DNA of 64,000 bases from positions 496,001-560,000 of the forward strand of contig JADNYV010000009.1 of NCBI GenBank assembly GCA_015501055.1, in the 5' to 3' direction. The stretch is from Mucidula mucida (taxonomy: Eukaryota; Basidiomycota; Agaricomycetes; Agaricales; Physalacriaceae). This document shows, piece by piece, positions 47,197 to 58,911 of the stretch. Each line of letters begins with the position of its first letter. Position 1 is the first letter of the stretch. A program made the translations under genes and the position numbers. A model generated the notes under the pieces. The model did not search any database. It had not been told where the DNA came from and saw nothing but the letters and a program-made list of their open reading frames with translations.

Positions 47197-48842
47197 TTAC
47201 ACGACCTCTTCGTTCATATTCCCTTGCAACGACGACATCCAAATTCGCGTTTTATACAATCTATCGTGCTGTTAGTATTTACTCGACTGTTTCAAGAGGA
47301 ACATACCGGAATAACTCTCTCACAAGCTCGCGGAAATCAATCCTTTTCTCGGTGATATAATAGAAGGTCAACTTGTGGCGATCCCTGGAGAAATTTGGAT
47401 GCCAGTCATCAAGATAACTCATCCACATACCACTGGTATTCCGCATCCACCACCTCCATCGGCAACTTTCGCCCGCGCACCTTCATCCGACACACATCCA
47501 ACGCCCTCGCCTCATCCGCGGCCTTGGCAGCAAGCCCCTCAATGTCCACCCGCGTAGCTTTGCTGTAAATGACCTTTGGATTGATTTCCTTCTTCTCCCC
47601 AATGCTGGCACGATGCGCCTCAACGTCTTGCGCGGTGATGGTATCGTTGATAACGCGTCCCAAGTCCTTCCCTCGATCAGCCTCGACAATCACAAGATCA
47701 CCAACGCGTATATCCTGAGACGTGTCGGTGAGGTAGAACAGATCCGTACGGCCAGCCTTGAACTCTACAATGAAGAGGGGCAATGCATGGGAGTAAGATT
47801 GGGCGCGGATATGCGAAGGGGAGGTCGTGGCGTTGACAAACGACGCGCCATTTGGCGTTGAGGGGGAACGTGGGAACTGCGCCTGCTTCGGAGGAGGGGC
47901 GTGGAACCTGTCTTCTTCAGGAGTCCTGTTCTGGAAGTTCATAGGGTGGAACGAGGCACTGGGCGGACTCCTGGCGTAAGTGGGCATCGAGGAAGGCTGA
48001 GATGGGCCCTTCATGATAATGCTATTGAGACTGAGCGAGTCGAAATCACCGGCGAGGTCCTCGTCCGACAGCATAAGACCACCGCCGCGCGACTGCTGAG
48101 CCTGGTGGGATTCCGTACCGGGTGCATTGAATCCAACTATTGCAGTGCGCGGCTTCACGACGCTGACGCTGTGCCTACGACTGGTAGTCCCACTGTCGCC
48201 CCCGTTATCGCCGTCGCGTGGTTGACTCGAGGCCAGGAGAACATCACGCATGAAGGGGCTCATGTTGGACCCGTCATTGAAGCCGGTATAGACGCCCGAG
48301 GGCGAATGACCCGTGCCATATCCAGGGCGTCTGACATCGCCATAGCGCGACATGGTCAGTCCAGGCTCGTTCCAGCTCGCCATTCTCGAAGTGGTGGTCA
48401 GAAATGGACTGCCTATGGGGGTGGGCCGTTCGACGGCGAGACTGTGCGATCTACTTCGCGAGATGTCCTGAGCATACGAGCGTCCGCGTGAGAGAGAAGA
48501 TGGAATGAATTGCTCGGAATGATGGTCGTCTGTCTCTGCAAAAAAGTCCTCCGATTCGTCATCTTCAAACGTCGATGCAAAGGGCGAGAACTGGGCTGTG
48601 ATGCCGACCTCGGAGGGGCTGCGCGCAGAAAAGGACAGGCTCCTGGATGTGCTGGTGTTGAGCAGGCCGTGCGTGGCCCATGGTCCCTGACGCAGACTCG
48701 GTGCTGGCAGGATAGACTGGGCCGAGCTGTGCGGTGGTTGGGACGCCGCCCGCTCGCGAGGAAAGCCGGCACCGTCAGTGGTGGGGTCCAGAAAACGGTT
48801 TGTCCTGTCATCGTCGTCTGACTGTTTGTGATGGTGGTACAT
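47197..48842 (-). CDS. PSP1 C-terminal-domain protein
   Basis: Long first exon from MYHHHKQSDDDDRTNRFLDP, two short introns near the end, and final exon LYKTRIWMSSLQGNMNEEVV. The first 350 residues are Ser/Pro-rich and disordered, with repeated SPF/SRS patches. The conserved PSP1 domain follows: LFIVEFKAGRTDLFYLTDTS, VGDLVIVEADRGKDLGRVI, ADEARALDVCRMKVRGRKLP, MEVVDAEYQWDRHKLTFYY and EKRIDFRELVRELFRLYKTRIWM. PSP1 in yeast is an asparagine/glutamine-rich protein first found as a suppressor of DNA polymerase alpha mutants; bacterial relatives (RicT/YaaT) act in RNA processing. Exact role here unknown. Confidence 0.92.
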
Positions 48843-51790
48843 GGCGCCCTCCGTCTATACGAATCTATGGTCTAGGGTCGTAATCTAGTCTGGCCGACGT
48901 CTATGAGGTGGTGGTACAGGCTTTAGCGGCGTTCAGAAGTTCATAAATGTCTAGAAGATGGCGGTGAGAGAAAAAGTCGCAGCTGACCCGTCACATGCCC
49001 CATACCCCGCATTCATGACGCTCCTTCCGACTTTGCCCAGTTTAACTCAGGTTTTATTGTTCAAGTTCTTCTAGTCCAAGGGCGTGCAATGTCGCTTCTT
49101 CCATCTATTCTCGTCTTTCAGAAAAGTAATGTTGTCCTACCTCCGTCACTCTCGGAACTTGCGCGGCACCAAAATTTCTACTGTTCTTGTCTTGTGGTCT
49201 AATATTCAATTGAGTCGGAATCTCTTACGTGTCTTCTCTATGTGGTGGACTACTGCAATGAATGGACGGTCAATGCCGAACCTATCTTGGAACAACCGCT
49301 GCTGCTCCAGACTCCAGTGCGCCCCCCGGTTTGTATGTCAGAAAGGAGGCTAACCGACGAGAATGACACGAGCAATAGCAACGGCGGAACACACTGCCTC
49401 GAACTCCATAAGTATTATTCTTGGCAGACTTCCACTTCCGTTGATGCAGGAACGTTGACAGCCAATATGCTGGAATCAAGGGAGTTACTTTGACTTGGCT
49501 TATTCGTGGGTTAATCGCGCATGTCCGCCAATAGATATTAACAAGTTCGTAGGAATCTACCGAAGTTGATCTAGCGGACGGTTAGCGGAGGAACTGCATC
49601 CAATTTCTCCCATGTATAGCCCGCCAAATACTCAATCAAAGAACGAAGACTGCGGCACACGATTCTAGTTCTCGCATTCATCTCGTTCTTGCATAAACGC
49701 CTGGGAATATTACGACTGTGGCGCTGTTCTCCATTCTTTTCTCTTCGGGTTGTATGTCTTCCATCATTTATAGCCCGTTCTGTCCACATACCTCGTATTG
49801 CCGCACTGAGAAGTACGGTGTTCTCCGAGTTCTCTTTGGCATTCGGGGAGGAGGTGAATGTCTTCCACAAAGTGAAGCGTCAGGCTCGACGCGCGAAAGC
49901 CTCATGGCTCCATTGATGCTACTGCTTTCATCCTCTCAATAAGAACGAGCCGAAAATGAGTCACGTCGCGTTGACTGTTGAATTGTGTAACGAGATACTA
50001 GCATTCATCACGTGGTCATGGAACGTTCGTCGTGTTCTGAATCTTTACTTGTTCGAAATCAGCGTTGGTAGAGATAGCGGCGCAGTGGAGAACTTCTCAT
50101 ATCTAAGTATGTTCTCGTAAAGAATGGCAATTGACGTCCGAAATGGGGCGTCTTTTGAGGCCCAACTCCGCACATCAGCGTGTTTTGTTGGAGTCTCTGA
50201 AGTCCGCCTCAAAGTACATGATTACGTGCAATTTAGGGAACTAGATCTTAGTAACTACTTCAATACAGTACTTGAGCAGCCGCTGAGTCGTGAGAGTAAT
50301 AAGAAGTGAGTAGGAAGTGGGGCATGGAAAGCAGTGGCAAATGTCTCCTCTGCCAACAGGTCGACAACATTCTCGACGTCATCGAACAGGGCCTAAACAC
50401 GTACTGTGTAAATGACCGTTGATATGGGGGAGCACAGTATCTTATAATCAAGTTTCTTGTGTGGCGCATTATGGCATCAAAGACCTTCAGGAATTGTTCG
50501 AACAGAATCAATTCAACGCGAATTTCCCTTGTGTGGTCGCCATTTTCAGACCCGCTGCGGAGCACATTCACGGGGATCTTGCATTATCGTCGATGATGTC
50601 ACATCAAGGTCTTGTTTTGACCTCACCGTCACGTTCTCGAAGACAGTTCAGAAATCTCGTTGTACCCATTCTTGGCCGATACTATTCGGTTGCGTGGAAG
50701 TCCGAAGGCCCCATATGCACCAGCCATCGTTTTCGGGTCTCTCTGGTCGCAATTCCCCACTGCTTTTTGCCGACTATGTCCTCGAATCACAGCCGGGATT
50801 ACTGAGAAAACATGGAAGGAGATGCGTCGGGCGTGGAGAGGACAATAGAAAGGTGGCGCACAGTCGTCTTTCCCAAGTGCGTCGCGCTCAGCTTTCCCAG
50901 TTTTTTCTGTCCAACAGGCATACAGGCACTACAAGGCAGATAGTGTATCATTAAGCACAGCAGCCAGGCAATACTCAATTCGACGATCGCCTCATAGAGG
51001 TTCCGGATAGACATCAGCGACCCAGACACGCTCCCGCTCATTGATAACCGCAATGTATTTCACCAGCGGCGGAGATTATGGACAGCTTGACCAGCAGTTG
51101 TCGCAGTGGTGATCATGGAGTCAGACCAGTTGTGAGGCAAACTCAAAGTCTCGTCGTCCCAGGTGAGAGCCAGCACTTTTGTTGCGAGCTCATCATTTCG
51201 CCGAAGCGACAGATCCTCAATTTAAAAACCAATGACTTCGGCGCTGTTAAAGCTGTAGCATCACGATAATTGACTTGAAATGACCTACAACGCTCTTGAT
51301 TCACCACGAAACCGGACAATTCGATCCGCAACAAGTGTGGCGTACATCATGCACATCACCAACTCACCAAACACACTGTTTGCAGGTAACACCGACAGGG
51401 TGCGTTTGCACTGCCGTGATAGAATCAAGCTGTTCTGAATGCACTATAAGTGCATAGACGCCACGGCCGCTCCACGGTCTCAGGTGGAGTCAAAAGATCC
51501 GAAGGCATGCCAGCCTAATGTGATACTCCGCACTTAGTGCTGACTGAGGTAGGTCCATGCTATAGTTCTGGCAGTCGCTACTAGTACCGGCGCTCAAAGG
51601 GAGTCAAAGCTCGCGATCCCTTGCGTTAATCGTAAAGTTCTTGCCACAACTATATTTGAGACTGACGTACGTGGTGCCCATCTAGTTTGGTTCGTCGAAA
51701 TGGTACGAAAGTTCGGGAAGATTCCATTGATTCGGTCAGTTGCTTATAGTTCGACCCGTCGTGAGAGACATCGCCATATTCACTTCATCC
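48843..51790. other. Gene-poor stretch, possible gene relics
   Basis: The first 150 bp are the promoter of the PSP1 gene. From 49957 a start MSHVALTVELCNEILAFITW resembles the beginning of F-box-like Agaricomycete proteins, followed by coding-like scraps (50124-50309, VRLKVHDYVQFRELDLSNYF; 50461-50600, HYGIKDLQELFEQNQFN). I could not join them into an open gene; likely a relic. Confidence 0.4.
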
Positions 51791-52925
51791 ATGGAAGATA
51801 TGCGTTCACTGGATCCCCTAGAAGATTGGCTTGAGACACATGTACTTGGTCAGTCAATTTGAGGCGCTTAATAAGAAGAGAACTGACAGATCATTCTTCC
51901 ATTTCCATACTGACAGGCATACTATCGCCGCCGCTCTCGGGACAATCGACTGTAAGTGGGTATTGGTTTCGTTTCCAGAGTCATTTGTGCTGAACGCAGT
52001 ATATAGGGTTGCTCTGCAAAGACTGGGGACTTAGTCGGTCCGAGGTCTAACGTCACCTCTGATATCATTCTCGACCCCATACCACCAAACAAGTCTCCAG
52101 GCTCATCACTCTTCATGGTGAGTGGCCAGTCAGTTGGCATTTGCTATCATGCGCGTTAATATCTTTCGAGGGCCCAGACAGCATCCAGGGCAACGTTGAG
52201 CTCCAAGTCTCGAGGATTTTTCATGCAGGCACGCGTATTAATGGTCGACCGCCAGATTGTGCCCTCCTTTCGTCTGATGACATAAAATTCTTCTTTCATG
52301 CCTCCGTGGCATCGGCAACTTCGCTGGGAAAGCACAACCGCTGTAGAGTCCAAGACGATGCAGCAGTGCTGAATGTAATTCTACATACATTATACAATCT
52401 CTCGTGTGCGCAATTCCAGCCGTCGTTCGAGTCGCTCGTCCAAGCGGTGGAGCGTATGCGGGTTTATGGGATGGATCCGCGGCTGTACATTACGCCAACG
52501 AACGCGACGTTTGACGTCCTCTTGAGCCACGCGTCTTTCCGGCCACTGGAGCTTTTCGCTTTGGCAGCGCATCTGGACATTTACGCCCTCGCGGCTCCGA
52601 CCTCTTCTCATCTCCTCTCGCTCAAGCTTTTTTCGCTCTCGGACGATATCTGTGAACGAATTGGCCCCAAGTATCTCGCTCGACTTTACAATCTTCATAC
52701 GCAGCGGGTGGCGACGCTGAAGGAGCTCGTATATACGCTTCCTGCAAGGCACACCGACACGCCGCGATGCGGAAAGCAGGATTGGCAGGAAACGCTTGTT
52801 CGTGAATGGTCAGTGACGGTGGCGTACCTGTGCCACGATGCGACTCCTGGTGAGAACCATTTTCCTCTTTTGATTCGTACGATGCTGATGTTGCGTTAGA
52901 TATCCGCGAACTTTTTGGTCTCTAA
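51791..52925 (+). CDS. BTB/POZ-type domain protein
   Basis: Exons 51791-51848, 51890-51951, 52007-52117, 52171-52849 and 52900-52925 join in frame to 311 aa, starting MEDMRSLDPLEDWLETHVL. The BTB-like core is RPPDCALLSSDDIKFFFHAS, DDAAVLNVILHTLYNLSCAQ and FESLVQAVERMRVYGMDPRL, followed by helical repeats (LFALAAHLDIYALAAPTSSH) as in the large Agaricomycete BTB family. The simplest end is DIRELFGL at 52925. Downstream sequence (LSCKLCVQALEED, then DQLSRQWAAVR in another frame) looks like the Cys-rich tail usual for these proteins, so the true end may be a further exon or a frame break. Role unknown; such proteins often bind Cullin-3. Confidence 0.7.
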
Positions 52926-55362
52926 ATTTAGACCTATCAAGAAGTCGCTGTCTTGCAAGTTGTGTGTGCAGGCGCTGGAAGAGGATTGGACCAGCTCTCG
53001 CGACAGTGGGCTGCTGTCAGGTGCGTGCGTCCTTTATCCAGAAACAATGTCTCATCAGTTTACAGTGTACCATTTGAGAGTGTCATTGTTCTTGGGTTTC
53101 GATGGATATTTGATGTTCATGCGATGTATAAATGAAGCTTGGGTTTCTCTCCTACTGTCTAGCTGGTTGATGTGTCTGCCTCTTAGGACGAGGCGTTGTG
53201 GATCTTACTGTGATAAGCGAGAGTGGAGTCCAGATGTCTGGGTGAACACCCGACATCAATGGTAGCCCAGATTACCAACAGTCAAGCGCTGAGGAAGCCC
53301 ATTTTGAATAGTATGCAGTGTACTTCCTGTCGACGGACACCTCTTATCACGTACATGCACGACTCCTTCGTCAAACTTTTCCATGCCAAGACCTCATTCA
53401 TCTTGATACCTTCGATGTACGTGTACCGTCTTCTCAAATCATTCGGGGCGTCCACGCACTTACGATAAATCAATCAACGAATATCCGAACGACATGTACT
53501 GTGTTGAAGGAAGCTCTTTTACACTGCTCATTCTTGTCTCGATACCGGGATCGACTGCCCGTCTGCAACATTTGGTGGCGGTACCGAAAAGGTCGAGTTC
53601 GTCCTTGACGTATTGCGAGGATGATCCAAGATTCCCTCGCATTTAAATGGATGTGTCGAACCGTAGGGCTTGTCTGGATGATTCTTTGATTGCGGAAGTT
53701 GGCGCTACTACAGATTTTCGGATTGCTGGCAAGTTCAAAGAGCTCTTGCTTGGTTTGGCTGAAGCTAGTGATGAGGATCCAATAACGTGAGGGCATCCAC
53801 GGATCGAAGTGCTGGCGGGCAGAGAACGGCTGTCATTGACCCCTCAAGGGGATCCACACGAGTCTGGGGACTGTCGTGCAGGTTAGTTATGTATGATATA
53901 CTAGTCTGAATCGAGCTTGTGTTGGAGGGGTGCGGTGATCCTGATGAGATTGCCCAAGTGAGACAGGAACATTCGGACGAGGAACGTTGCGTGGATCAAA
54001 CGACGCGCGGAACCTAGGGCGCTTTTAAAACCGCGGTAAGTAACAGTTGCTTCTGGGATACAATGCACTTCTTGCTTTAACAGCATGGCGTTCACGCTTC
54101 CGTCATTTACAGTCCAGTCGTTCGCGTGCTCCACCGACGCTGAGTTATCGCAGTGCCCTACCTTTCGAACATGTCACGCCATCCCGGGCACAAGGACGTA
54201 TCTTATCATAGGCTGATGGAGAGGCCAAGGCAAGTCAACGATTTTGGGGATGCAGGCACCATTTGGGCGTCGTTGCTTCACGGGCGCAGGAAGGGACAAT
54301 GGGAGGTCGAGATTCTATGGGCGGCGAGGGCACGGAAACGTATCTCGAGCCGTGGCAGTGGAGAATAGCAGGGTGGGTGAATGTACGATACTCGTCCTAC
54401 CGCTATAAACCGTTGTGCGAATGCCATTGTAATGCTGCGAGACACAGAATAATGGCATTTTTGTCTTCCACATGAGAGGGTCTGCGAATACTATATGTAT
54501 TCAACATGTCCGAGACGCAGAATAATGATGGCATTTGCCGCAATTTCTTTTTTTCTGTTCGTTTTTTTTCTTCAACGCGGGAACGGATTTCCATCTACGG
54601 CTGAGAATGATTATGGGGCATCATGTAGTTACTCTGACGATCAAACAGAATACGGAATTAATTATGACAGTGGCGCTTGCGCTGAACGGAAATCGCAAGG
54701 TACCGAGCTGACCCAAGAGCTCCCGGGGAAGACGGAAAAAGAAGGCGTGATTAGGAGCTCGATTTACTGTAACCGTGAAGGCCGGTAGATGGTGAAATTC
54801 GATTGCTAAAATGAGCGCCACATAAAGGGAATGACATTTCCCGTTTACGTCCCGCTATAGCGGGATAACTACAATAGTGTCATGCCGCTGGCCGGGATGC
54901 TGCCATGATTATCCTGCCACCAAGAGCACGACAACATGGACATAAACACGCTGATGTGCTTCATCCCGCGAACATGTGTCTTTTCTTCCATAATTCCCAC
55001 TCAGCAATGAAATACTAGAGTCAAGATGATGTGTACAATTTTTCTATACGACAGATAACTAACAGAACCCTATACAACAGCTTGTTTATTTGAGCTTTGA
55101 GAACAATAAATATGTATCGTACATGCCACTATCCACAGTATCCGGAATACATAAATAAACTCAGGAAGGCAAGGAAAACGGGAGTCGTCAATCTTACAGG
55201 ACGTTTGACCAACAACAGGGTCGGGGGCCTTGTCTAAGGTCAAAGGACCGGCAGAAAGCTGATGTTGCTCGACGAGAGAAAAAGGTAATAGGACGCGTAA
55301 TGTTCATGTCAAAGAAAGTTCCGGGGGTTGGTGAATGGCTGATATAGATCAAGTTGACGAAA
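52926..55362. other. Gene-poor stretch
   Basis: After the possible BTB tail (to about 53025) no spliced gene was found. A short ORF at 54495-54788 begins with a signal-peptide-like segment (MMAFAAISFFLFVFFLQRGNG) but has no further support. Hairpins occur near 54827-54864. Confidence 0.4.
54851..54864. repeat. 14-bp perfect palindrome beside a second hairpin
   Basis: CCCGCTATAGCGGG, preceded at 54827 by GGGAATGACATTTCCC. A similar word (CCCGCTATAAGCGG) occurs at 31141. Possibly the end of a small decayed element. Confidence 0.5.
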
Positions 55363-56316
55363 TCAAGTAGACTCATGGTCGCTGAGATCACCCTCTGCAT
55401 CCGTCTCGCCTTCCGAAGTCTTGGCACGCTTGGGTGCAGACTCGTCCGAGCTGGAGGAGCGTCGTTTGCGAGAGGAGAGCATATCTGCACCGCCTGTTGC
55501 CGCGATGACGACGCCGGGATTGACGCCCTCATCGGAAGCAGGCGGTTTATCTTGATTCGGGGCTTGGGGTGGTGCTGAGCCACCGACAAAAGGAGGGGGG
55601 TAGCCGTAAGGCGGCACAAAGTACGGGATGACGGGTGGGCCGCCTTCTTGACCCTCGCCCCCAACAGCGACAAAGTGGCCCGGAGGGTAATAGATTGGGT
55701 AAAATCCAGGTCCGCCAGCTTCAGGAGGTGGGAGGGGCTGGCCATTGGCATCTGTAGGTGGCGGACCATTGGGGTCTACCGGAGGCGGGGGTGGCGGGGG
55801 AGGTTGATATTCTGAACAGTAGTTAGTATTACATTCCGGTACTAGGGAGGATACTTGCCAGCGTTCTCGGGAAAATCGACGGTCTTGCTTTTGCGTTTAT
55901 ATGGACCGCGTTTTATTCCCTTTTTGCGCTCCTTGCGCTGGCCATCGACACAGGCCTCTGCAATGCCGTACTTTGTGCAGCGCTCGCACGGGCGCGACTC
56001 GTCGCATCGCTTACACGCCAAGGCGCAATTTGTGCACTAAGATGAATGAGCACCAATGTTGTTTATCGAACACGTTCTGCGTACCGCCATTTTCACTTGC
56101 TTGCGTTTGGGTCGCCCGGCTGACTGGGGCGGCGAGGCTGGCTGCACTGGGAATGCTGATGAACGAGTCAATACATTTGTACGCGTTTGAAGAGAATGCA
56201 CGTACGCTGCCCAGGCGGTGTATATGCGTATACGACGCCCGGTGGCGCGTGGAACATCATGAAGGCGCCAGGAGGGGCACGCCGTTTTCACCCTCGGGCG
56301 GCGGGTACGCGAACAT
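55363..56316 (-). CDS. Zn2Cys6 transcription factor (apparent frame break near the start)
   Basis: From the 3' end back: tail SDESAPKRAKTSEGE ... DLSDHEST, a long Pro/Gly/Tyr-rich stretch (GFYPIYYPPGHFVAV), then the binuclear cluster CTNCALACKRCDESRPCERC with its sixth Cys in EACVDGQ, followed by the basic linker RKERKKGIKRGPYKRK. An intron splits MA|CTNC. Upstream exon: APPGAFMMFHAPPGVVYAYT. This is the conserved fungal arrangement for a DNA-binding regulator in the nucleus. Upstream of APPGAF the natural start MFAYPPPEGENGV lies one base out of frame at a CCCC run (plus 56274-56277), and a further Pro-rich segment (GGTFPPPPPPGVYPP) is in yet another frame. So the 5' end is broken, misassembled, or has introns I could not find. 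Confidence 0.75.
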
Positions 56317-57900
56317 GGCGGATAGACGCCTGGCGGAGGTGGTGGGGGAAAAGTGCCACCATTATAATGTGAAAATGGGGAGGCAAAGGGTAAGCGACAG
56401 GCTCAGCCTGCTTGGGCTGCTCTGTCGCCATGGTATAAGAATTTTATTCTGATTTTATGCTGCATTTTGGAGAGATAAGACGAGGCAGAGCAAAGCGAAG
56501 CAGATCACTCACTTTCAAACTGCGACAGAAAATCCAGCGCCGCTCAGACTTGGAGGTCCGAATTCAAGCTGAGTTTGGCGGAGATGAATCAACATAAACA
56601 AAGGCAAAGCCTTATAAGGCTACTGCCCACTTGGACTCGGACTGGCCCAACTATGTCGTCCTTCTCGTCGTCGTGTACCGCAGGGAGACCAGCTAACTCA
56701 AGGGAACAATGATAACAAACAGATTCCGTTGTTAAAGGTATTTTGTCTGTACGTGTAGGGGCGCTTTGAAGCTTAACCAAATCTCTCGCCGTAATCCCAT
56801 CCTGACACTCATTCTCTTGCTGTCTCCATCCCTGCACCAGAGCACCCCGGCATACCTGAGGTCGTAATGGTCTATTGGTCTGCCGACTGCTAGGGCACTT
56901 TCTGAGGGTGCCATGGCCCATTTTCGCCACTGATGGCTCCGCTCGAACTACTTTACTCCGCTCAAATGCCCTATCTGTCTACCTTTTCACCTCTAATCTG
57001 TTGATGCCTCGTCCCTGTCCCTGACGCAGTTGATAGTCCATCAGTGCAATAATGACACCACCATCATAGGTCATCGCCTAGTTATCCATTTCTTCTGCGC
57101 GCTCTCTACCTCGTCTCGGCTTGTTGTCACTCCAATTATCTCAAGCACAGCCCGAGCACCAAATGGGACGTACCATCAAGTAGTGACCGTCTCGATGGTC
57201 CAATTCATCTCGGCCTCGCTCCTTACTTCACTCCTCCCCCTCCAATACGTTTCAGGGTCCAGATTATGCTATCTCCGTCTTTTCTAACGAGTTGCTCTTG
57301 TCAGTGATCTCCAGAGACGTGCACCAGATGTGCGCAGTCATTTGACCTCTCATCAAGCACCCAAATCTTTTCTGACATCCGAAACATCCATCTCTGCGCT
57401 CGGGTTCTCTATACAGCTTTGGGTGTATCAACGTACATCAGGACTCCAGGTTGTCCCTTACGCGATTTGTGTAGGACCATGTGTTCTTTACTTATCTTCT
57501 CTATAGCTCTCATCTTGACTGGACCCTCTGTTCCACATCCTGGACTTCCATTCAAGACGTACCCGGGCCGGGCGGTTCAACAGTTTTCATGAAGAGGGAA
57601 CTGTTTGTGATTCTGTAGCCTATTGCTACTTCCTAATCGATGACGGGATGCGATGAGAACGAACGGTGACAACTCACCAACAGATGATCTTACCCCGTCG
57701 AATTCAATAATTTGGTCTTGTGTTATTTTCTCTCAGAACTTGCCGGCGTTAGATGCAAGTCCTGAGGATGTCTTCTTCGCTGCCATATTTCTTGCCCGTC
57801 TGGCGCTCCATCAGCCAATTACACATCTTTTTTCTTACCAATCTCTTACTCATTCATCAAATTTTCGAACGCGCTCCAGTATAAAACAACTCTCCCGACG
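56317..57900. other. Intergenic
   Basis: Upstream of the Zn2Cys6 gene, with possible first-exon sequence to about 56380. The rest, T/C-rich on the plus strand from 57000 to 57600, shows no coding signal. Confidence 0.45.
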
Positions 57901-58911
57901 GTGTTCCAGCCTCTCACTATTCGGGGAGTAAACTTCCAAAACAGGATCTTCGTGATTAGTTTGCGATGGCTCTCAGTGAACGTTCGTCTAGGTCGCGCCC
58001 ATTGCCAGGCCAATGATGGATTCCTCGCTCCCTGGCATGTGTCTCATCGTAAGTCTCAATCCCTTCAACGTGCATCACTATAATCCAACTGGCAAAGTAC
58101 CAAAAGTTGGAGGTATCTGTATTTTAGGCGCGCGCCTGGACTCGCTATCTCCTGAGGGGCGTATTACCCCAGAGTGGCTGGGTATCTGGTCGGATGCGCA
58201 CGCTGAGGCGATGCGCCCGGTCGTGGAGTTTGCGCACTCGCTCAATCAGAAGATGGCTTTCAGCTGGTGCATGCTGGGAGAAAGGCCTCGACGGTCGCGC
58301 CGTGGCTTCCCGGTCGAATGTTGCAGATGAGGATAACATTGTGGGACCGGATGCTGTCCTGTTCGCAGAAGATTTTCCGATTCCCAAACCGCTGACTGTT
58401 GAGGAGATCAAAGGGTTGTTCAAGCGTTCAAGGATGCGGCTATTCGTTCCGTCAACGTTGGCTTTGAGTAAGATTCTCTTCTATTTAGACAAATATTTTC
58501 ATTTCTTCCAGCGTCGTAGAAATCCACTCTGCCCACGGTTATTAACTCCTTCCTATCTCCGACGAGCAACAGTCGCACCCCACGAACCTCATTCGCCTCC
58601 CGCTCGAGGTGGTGGACGCGGTGCGTAGTGTCATCCCCGAAACCATGCCTCTTTTTTAGGTAAGAATACTCACGTTCACCTTTCGTCCAACAAATCCCAA
58701 GAATTTCTGCTACGGAAGGACTCGAGGAATCTCTTCCGGATACGCCATGCTGGCGCATCGAAGATGTCGTGCGTCTTGCGCCACTTCTCGCCAAACCTGG
58801 TGCCGACTTCCTGAACGTCTCTGCTGGGGGGAATCACATCAAGCACACGTTCCGCGCTGGACCCGCTTACCAGACGCCGATGGTCACTGGGGCCTACAAC
58901 TTCAAGTAAGT
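57901..58911 (+). pseudogene. Old yellow enzyme pseudogene
   Basis: Collinear with the intact gene at 45.4-46.9 kb: [37 protein letters not shown]...LSPEGRITPEWLGIWSDAH, VVEFAHSLNQKM, then HAGRKASTVAPWLPG in a shifted frame, EDFPIPKPLTVEEIKG in another, VVEIHSAHGY followed by a stop, [17 protein letters not shown], and LAPLLAKPGADFLNVSAGGN. Intron positions match the intact copy (after RIFV, after WHVSH, after VGF). Lost: the EASAVV segment and the [10 protein letters not shown] segment. At least two frame shifts, one stop and two deletions make it non-functional. Sequence has diverged substantially from the intact copy, so this is an old paralogue, not a recent duplicate. Confidence 0.85.

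Noticed and set aside
49571..49870. 100-codon minus-strand frame near the PSP1 gene
   Set aside because: No start context, no domain and no splice partner.
54495..54788. ORF with a signal-peptide-like start (possible small secreted protein)
   Set aside because: Only the hydrophobic start supports it; no intron, no cysteine pattern, no good start context.
55194..55769. 191-codon minus-strand frame over the Zn2Cys6 gene
   Set aside because: Out of frame with the real coding exon, whose Pro-rich composition keeps several frames open.
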